DNA of 64,000 bases, taken from assembly GCA_032158295.1 (NCBI GenBank), contig CM063253.1, forward strand, positions 2,511,001 through 2,575,000. Direction: 5' to 3'. Positions within the stretch are counted from its first letter, which is position 1. Each line of letters opens with the position of its first letter. Source of the stretch: Pycnopodia helianthoides (Eukaryota > Echinodermata > Asteroidea > Forcipulatida > Asteriidae). The translations under genes and the position numbers were made by a program. Positions 57,656-64,000 of this stretch are shown here, one piece after another. The notes below the pieces were generated by a model that saw nothing but the letters and a program-made list of their open reading frames with translations, searched no databases and was not told the origin of the DNA.

Positions 57656-58011
57656 TTAAAGGTATTATACAGGATTGGTAGAGCTGACAAGACAGTCGCA
57701 AACAAAGTTCATGTTTTGTGTGATTAACCATACACATGAAATAACAAACCTGTGAAAATTTGAGCTCAATTGGTCGAGGTCACAAGAAAATAGTGAAAAG
57801 AGACCTTATGTGTTTTCTGTTTTTCAAACATCGAGTTTATTATCGCGCGCGATAAAAACTATTGTTTTATTCATTTCTCAGAAACGATAGCATTTTAGAA
57901 ATATTCTAAGGAACCCTTTCTACCATTACTTACCTTAAATCATGTAAGTTATGTGTGAATCTGTGAACATTTGTGTTTTTCGATCTTACCAATAGTGTAC
58001 AGGGCCTTTAA
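57656..58011 (+). mobile_element. TTAA miniature element family C
   Basis: TTAAAGGTATTATACAGGAT at the left, AATAGTGTACAGGGCCTTTAA-type right end, 356 bp. Centre palindrome TTATCGCGCGCGATAA. Confidence 0.85.
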
Positions 58012-58450
58012 GGCAGTTTTAACTCATTCTGGTTTAACTTTGTATGTCTGAACGCTCTTAAAACTTAACCGAATCGGGTTGAACCCGAATGAGTTACAAT
58101 CGGTCGGCGAGGGTGGCTTAACCATTTCGGGTTTATCTTTTAGCATGGTGTGTGGACAGAATAAAGTTAACCACATCCAGTTTAAGTCCTCATCCCACCG
58201 GTGACCTGTGACCCAGGACGTGTTGCATAACAAGCCATCTTGTTTATGTAAATGCAGGGTTTAATGTAAATGTAGCTGGATGTTGTTGTGTTGGGTCATG
58301 GTGCTGTTTGACCTCTTAAAACCAAAGATAAACCATATCGGATTTAACTTGGAGCTTTCTGAACCGAAGGTAGTTTTATTTTTTACGCCACCTCCCGCTG
58401 CTCGTAAAGTTCAACCAGTTTGGGTCTAACTTTAGTATGCTGTCTGAACT
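58012..58450. repeat. Imperfect self-complementary repeat region
   Basis: Repeated TTTAACTT, AACCGAATCGGGTTGAACCC and GAACCGAAG words on both strands (58020-58110, 58320-58440) around GTGACCTGTGACCCAGGA. Looks like an old foldback element; ends not defined. Confidence 0.4.
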
Positions 58451-58590
58451 TGGCCTTTGACTAGTAGAGATTGCCCAAACAAGCCGGAGAAGAGTTAAGG
58501 GTACTGTCCAAACGATGACTGCTCTATATTTCCAACAACCTACATGTATGTTCCTGAACCCCCCCCCCTCATAATTTACATGTACGCGCT

Positions 58591-58820
58591 ATATCCCTCC
58601 TACTGTCAGTGACTCTTGGCAACATTTTCCAGTGAGTTGACCAACCTTTTGAAACCATTGGACTGCCAAGGTTGTGTATGGTGGCACAACTGTGCACAGA
58701 ACTAACTGTGTACTGTGTACATGCATTCCCTCATGGTATCATATTGCAGGCTGGCATAGTTTATCTATCATTCAAAACCACAGTGAATGGTATTGAATGG
58801 TCAGACAGCAAGAGGGATAT
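58591..58820 (-). mobile_element. Family E miniature element (copy 6) at an ATAT target
   Basis: ATAT, CCCTCCTACTGTC ... AGACAGCAAGAGGG, ATAT. Complete internal sequence, but the flanks are ATAT on both sides in place of TTAA. Followed by telomere-like GGGTTAAGGTTAGGGTTAGG (58827-58855). Confidence 0.9.
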
Positions 58821-59356
58821 ACTTAGGGTTAAGGTTAGGGTTAGGTTAGGGAATTAGGGTTCTCTAAAGGGTTATATACCATGATATACACAATGGGTGT
58901 CTGAACATAGGGTGTCGGAACATAGGGGTGTCGGAACATAGTGGTGTCTGAACATAGTGGGTGTTGGTAGGTGTGTATTTCCATTAGACTGTCTATGATG
59001 TTACCATTAGACTGTCTATACTAGTGCAGTTCAGGATGATGTGGTGATCGTGTAAGTGGCGAAATATTTGTCTGACACTGTGACAGCCGGGTATTACAAT
59101 CATCCTTAAAAATGGTAACAGCTCTTTCACCATGATTCATGCACACTGCATTCTTCATCATCGTCATCAGCAGTAGCCTCTAGACAAACATTCACTACAT
59201 GCCATTGGGTGCATGAATTCCTGAAGTCTGTCTTGAAAACAATAATTACTCCGGTTGGTCTTGGTTGGTCTATTATCAGTGGAGCTGCCACCGTTTGATG
59301 TGTCTTGCAATCAGGGCACAATTTCATGGCTAAATTTTACAATAACATAATTTTTA

Positions 59357-59400
59357 GTCTCCTGACGATGACTAGAGCAAGCTAGTCGAAACGTTGAGAC
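59357..59400 (+). ncRNA. Second hammerhead-ribozyme-like motif
   Basis: Stem I GTCTC (59357-59361) pairs with GAGAC (59396-59400). Core CTGACGA (59362-59368) fits CUGANGA, followed by one extra T. Stem II GACTAG/CTAGTC is a perfect 6-bp helix with loop AGCAAG. GAA is 59388-59390, stem III the palindromic ACGT (59391-59394), and T59395 the cleavage-site base. Its sequence is unrelated to the 26124 motif outside the core, and the helices are all complementary. Confidence 0.6.
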
Positions 59401-59579
59401 CAAAAAGAACTCACTCCGCGGCAGTGCAGTTAATTACAAGAAGTCCCCCCGATCCAAAGCTAAAGTAGTAGTCCAGGCCGATTTCCTACCTCCCGCCCAG
59501 GTAGTAGTTAATAAGCAGGACAGTTCTTTTCAGAACTGAGAAGTCTCCCGAATTCCGAAAAAACCTACTCCGCGGTAGT

Positions 59580-59710
59580 AGAATAAATAGCAAGACAAGT
59601 TCTCTAAAGAACAAATCTACACAGCAAGTAGATATTTTTTTTTGTACACATGGTGTTACCGCAAACCGAATATATACTGATACCTCACCATGCAATGCCT
59701 CAAAACCCAT
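59580..59710 (+). repeat. Dispersed repeat shared with 13280-13425
   Basis: AATAGCAAGACAAGTTCTCT, ACATGGTGTTACCGCAAACC. Lies 180 bases downstream of the hammerhead-like motif, possibly part of the same retroelement terminus. Confidence 0.6.
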
Positions 59711-62298
59711 ATAATTTTTATAGCCATAAACTATGTCAAATAAAAATAATTATTTGAAGGAACAGAATCACGCACTTGAAGTAAAACTCAGTGCCGTTGG
59801 AACCAGCTTGGTCCCCGAAATTTGAATATGCACTAGACTTGCACAGTGTATTAAACTGCAAAACGTGTAATATGAAAACCTAAATGAAGAGTACTCGTAA
59901 ACGCAATGTGTAATTAAAAATAATAGTAAAACCAGTATTATTTCTAAAGTAAAACACTGAATTAAAAGTTACAATACTCATTCAAAACAACATAGTGTAG
60001 CCTACACAAACATGGCCCCTGGAATCATAAACAAACAACATAAATGTGCAAGCTAATTCTTAAAAAAAAAAAGCTGATGACTTGGGCAAAATTAACGTTT
60101 TGGTCTTGAGCCAAGAATTACTCACAAAGCATGACATACTGTATAGTACTCGTGACTCTGCAAAATCTGCACACCCCAGAAATCTTCCAGACCAACATGT
60201 AGCCAACTTGGCACTTGTCTTTAACCAATTTGGCACTTGTGTACACTTTTTTGATCACGTCTTTAGGCACAGTACTTAATGTTCTCCAACATAGTGTAAA
60301 AAAAGCTTGGTGCACGCCACGTATAAGAAGTTGCTGCCAAGGTTTATAATTTATTCGCCACGTTTTTATCCCCCTTTTTTTCCCCAAAGTCCATCCATTT
60401 AAGAGTTCAAATGCAATTTCTTTAAAAACCTTGGTTTGGCCATCAGAGTGCAACACCATGATCACAGAGCATGCATGTACAATCAAAATTTTCCAAAGCC
60501 CTTACATGTAGGTGGGCCCCCGGACCCCAAGGCTTTGCACTCGCATGCCCCCCCCCCCCCCCACTCAGTGCCAACCTTTAATTTTCAAAGTTGGGTTAGT
60601 ATTCTCTCGGCCCCAGCGGCCTATCCAGGACCACTGGGATGGGCTAATCAGCTTGCACAGATTCTTGTTCAGTAAGTACGTCATACGTGCAGTGCTTGCA
60701 GTGTGAGTGTGATGCATGATGGGACTGAGCATGGGACTGAGCATTAACGTTATAGATACGTTTGCCCATCTCAGCGCCTTTGGTTTTAAGGCAAGGCGCT
60801 GGGGACGAGCGAAGGGTAAGTACTGCATTTAAAGTGTGAGGTAAAGACAATGACATACCAGGGCTCGAATTTGGGGGGAAAATCCACAAGACCACAGGAC
60901 TTGTATCTCAATATGTTTACTGGACCAGAAATAATTTTACAAGACCAGATTCATACTGAGAAAATACTTCTTTGCACAGTTTAACTTGCGTTTAATTGAA
61001 CAAGCACTAAGACATATAAGAGAAGGTTGACCTCATTTGTCTTTAAGGGTATTTCGTATTTTTCAAATCATTACTCAAAGTCAACATTTGATCATAATTT
61101 GTTTCTGTTCAAGATATTATAGAGTGAGCTACATGTACATGCACATGAATTGTTATTGAATTGAAACCACAAGACCGCCGGACTTGTCTGGTCATGAGTT
61201 TACTGGCCCAATGCTAAAATCACTGGCCTCGGGCCTGCGGTCCAGTGTCAAATTCGAGCCCTGCATACATACGAAAGTTCTCCGCCAGGTGGTTAATGTT
61301 CGACAAATAGAGGGATAAGGCAGAGGGATGTGCCATCAAGTCCTGGACAACAACCCCTGAGATTAGAAGGTCCTTGCTCTGTGGTCTTACAAACAGCTAT
61401 GACTTTTTTTAGGAGATTGTGAGATGGTTTGCCGAAATAATCATGGTAGCACGTTATTTGATTCACCCACCCTATTCGGCTGTGCATTTATGTCACACCT
61501 TGGAGTCTTACACTTACTGTCTCAAGGCGCTTGACCTCCCCCCCCCCCACCTAATCGTGTACCCTCTTGTCACAGAACGAACGAGCTTCGTTGCGGAATT
61601 GCACTTCTCGAAAGGGGCACCTTGTCTCGCTGTGGTCTTACAAACAGCCATGACTTGCGAGATTTGTTGGCAGTAGGATATTTTGCCACCACCAGCTTTC
61701 TTGGCAAATAAATGTCCATAGCTGTCATTTTGTAATGAGCGAAACATCAGCTATGTAGTATTAGTAAGACACAGAACTTTCCAAGGACAAAACAAGACTA
61801 CAGGGAAAACTTTAAAGATCAGGTACTTTTGACAGAAATGGTCTATTGGATTTTACAAGCTGATCTAAAAAGGGAGATTGTTTTTTATCAAAACTACTTT
61901 AAAATCAATGACTTTAAGGTAGTGGATATTGCCAGTAACGGTTAACTTTGAGTGACCACAGTCACTATAACCTTGCTTACAGTGCAGCAACCTCTTTGAT
62001 GTGTACATGAGTAACTGACATTAAGGTTTAAATGCCTCGAAATTCTGATCATTTTTGTGTAGCTCACTGAGTAGTGTTCCTGGCTATTGTAATATGAGGC
62101 TACACAACACATTTGTGGTTTGAGTCACTGCGTTTAAAAAAAAAATAACAAATTCATCACAAAATATTAGAAAAACCCTTTTTTATTGATTTAAACAGCT
62201 TTTTTTAGTGCTACTTTTTCTTTTTCTGCTTTGTGGCTCCTGTGGATTTTAATATTTTTCAAGGGAAATAAAGTCGGAAATTCATAAATGGTCTGAAC
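59711..62298. other. Noncoding spacer
   Basis: No gene seen. Contains poly-C (about 60548-60562 and 61537-61550), a CCAGGGCTCGAATTT...AATTCGAGCCCTG dispersed repeat (60860-61265), and two copies of GTGGTCTTACAAACAGC (61380 and 61632) that may be ends of one element. Confidence 0.45.
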
Positions 62299-62580
62299 GC
62301 CCTCTTTGACGCATTCGTATCGTTTGATTCTCATCTCGTGATAATACGAAGTCACAACGACAATATTGGCGTTAAACCAGACTAAAATTTATCACGGTGA
62401 AAGTTCTATCGTAAGACTTTAAAGTCCCCATACAGCAGTGCAGTAGTAACCAAGTTCAGAACCGCTCTGGCTTCTTTTTTACTGTTACTTAAAAATGGTC
62501 TGGTTCTGCACCAACATTGTCATTGTGACTTTGTAATCACGAGATGGGAATCAAAACAATATGAATGCGTCAAAGGGGGT
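62299..62580. repeat. Inverted repeat of about 280 bp
   Basis: CCTCTTTGACGCATTCGTAT and TGATTCTCATCTCGTGAT on the left; ATCACGAGATGGGAATCA and ATATGAATGCGTCAAAGGGG on the right. Inner arms contain CAACGACAATATTGG / CCAACATTGTCATTGTG. A foldback miniature element. Confidence 0.85.
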
Positions 62581-62599
62581 ATTATTACAATAAACTGTC

Positions 62600-62982
62600 T
62601 TAAAGGCACATTACAGAATTGGTTTTTGCTAGCAAAACAGTTGCTGGCAGTGTAAGCACTTTATGTAATCCACCATATGCATAAACTGACAAACCTGTAG
62701 AAGTTTGAGATCGATCGGCCATCTGGGTCACGAGAAAATAGTGAAAAACTGATTACACATTTGCATGAAATCATATAGGTTCAACAAATGAATAAAACGC
62801 TCACTGAGTGATAAACTCCAATCAGAAAATTAGTTTATTCATTTCTCATCAAATATGGCATTTCAGACAGAAATATTTCAAGGGATGTTTTCTACTATCA
62901 TCATCATTAGACCGTGTAAGTTTTATGTAAATCTGTGATCAAAAGTATATTTTACAATTACCAATTCTGTAATGTTCCTTTA
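62600..62982 (+). mobile_element. TTAA miniature element family A (copy 7)
   Basis: TTAAAGGCACATTACAGAAT ... ATTCTGTAATGTTCCTTTAA, with a short deletion near the right end (the TTTTTTTCTTA stretch is missing). Confidence 0.92.
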
Positions 62983-64000
62983 ACGAACAGTGTTTAATAC
63001 TAAAAAAGTAAAAGTTGCCCAGTACCGACAATATTCTTTTAAATATCCACTTCCTAAGTTCCTAAACAATAAAGTTCATTCAAAACAAATTTGTCCTTCA
63101 TAAGAAAGATGGACATATTTTTATTGAGTACTTTTCTACTATTACAACTTTACACTACTAAATACAACTTGTCCAAGACTAAGAGCTGACCTACATCATG
63201 TCTTTTTTTAAAGTAGACTTCTTGAAGTTATTCAGGCTACATGGATGTAGTACAAAATATAATATTAAAATTAATTTTTTAAAAATTTATTTTAATTTAA
63301 ATAAAAATTGTCATTGTTTTCTGAATGCAAACTATTCGGAAATCAGACTAAAGTGGAGGAATATCATGGGAGCAATGCCTGACATCAAAAGACCATGATT
63401 TTGAGAAAAAGGAAGAAATATGCTACCTCATGACCTGAGAAAGCAGAACGAAAATTAGCTTTATTACTTACATGCTGTAACCAAGCATTCAACATCAAGG
63501 GCTAAGTGTTAACACTCTGCCACACTCCGTGACACTAGACTCTAGAGAGTAGTGGTGGTGGGGACCAAAATAGAACATTACTTAGTACAGCGAGTAAAAT
63601 AGTTTTATACATAAAATAATTACTAGTGTCTAGACAAGTCGTAAAGGACTTCAAGTACAGTACCATGGAGGAACACTTTGCCACACTAGTGATGGGGCTA
63701 GACCAAAATAGGACTAAGATAACTAGACTAGTCTTAAAGGACAAGTTTCTCAGTTGTATTTGTACACGTAGCGTCAAAAAATAACTAAAGAAAGGAAGAG
63801 ACTCGTGTGTTGCTTACTTTGAAGTTGCTATGCGCAGGTATTCACTTGGAATGGAAGATCAGGAAACTGCTGTTTGGTCTCTGAATAAGTCCACTGGCAG
63901 TGACCGCTTGCAGGTCGAAGAGTGGTTATAGTTTACTATATGAGCATGGAAAAGTCCAATGAATATCGCCTTCATTCCCTCGTCACATTCACATTATCAC
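62983..64000. other. Right-hand spacer
   Basis: No gene seen. 63530-63740 contains two related segments (GGGACCAAAATAGAACA and GCTAGACCAAAATAGGAC). A minus-strand donor-like AAA|GTAAGC at about 63810-63825 could mark a far-upstream noncoding exon, but nothing else supports it. Confidence 0.35.

Noticed and set aside
58820..58860. Telomere end
   Set aside because: Only four or five imperfect TTAGG(G)-like units in the middle of ordinary sequence; an interstitial remnant.

Overview
This is eukaryotic, metazoan genomic DNA. Protein-coding sequence is split into short exons with GT-AG introns, spread over long AT-rich introns and spacers that are packed with short mobile elements. The conserved genes, the tRNA-derived SINEs, the TTAA-flanked miniature transposons and the telomere-like TTAGGG units fit a marine invertebrate deuterostome. 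An echinoderm, perhaps a sea star, is my best guess, but that is inference from overall character and not proven by one marker.

Layout. 1-2.4 kb: a probable first coding exon (2193-2309, minus) of an unidentified gene that runs off the left edge, with a possible further exon at 42-85. 6.0-14.4 kb (plus): PAIP1, the poly(A)-binding-protein-interacting translation factor, about ten coding exons from a PAM2 motif through a MIF4G domain to an acidic PAM1-like tail. 23.4-30.7 kb (minus): YJU2B/CCDC130, a YJU2-family splicing factor, six coding exons, the first of which contributes only the ATG. 37.2-50.9 kb (minus): a Disabled (DAB1/DAB2-type) clathrin adaptor, eight coding exons, with a 5' noncoding exon near 50.97 kb and perhaps another near 53.2 kb. 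An unrecognised open exon (41183-41500, minus) sits in a Dab intron. The rest, including nearly all of 14.9-23.1, 30.8-37.0 and 51-64 kb, is noncoding and repeat-rich. The three known genes work in translation, splicing and endocytosis and do not form a functional cluster.

The repeat landscape is the most informative part. (a) Several families of roughly 200-440 bp palindromic miniature elements are flanked by TTAA: family A (7 copies), B (3), C (1 plus fragments), D (1) and the CCCTC-ended family E (6). Nested insertions with recognisable empty sites confirm the 4-bp target duplication. (b) Two tRNA-headed SINE groups, one Leu-like and one other. (c) A dispersed retroelement-like repeat carrying a compact hammerhead-ribozyme-like motif, best preserved at 26124-26163, and a second unrelated-sequence hammerhead-like motif at 59357-59400. 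Both have a palindromic 4-nt stem III, as reported for Penelope-like elements and retrozymes. (d) Several single large inverted repeats. Mobile elements lie within about 30 bp of splice sites in all three known genes.

All splice sites were read by eye. The PAIP1 exon 3/4 junction is unresolved, and Dab exon 7 has a one-base frame break that looks like a sequence error.
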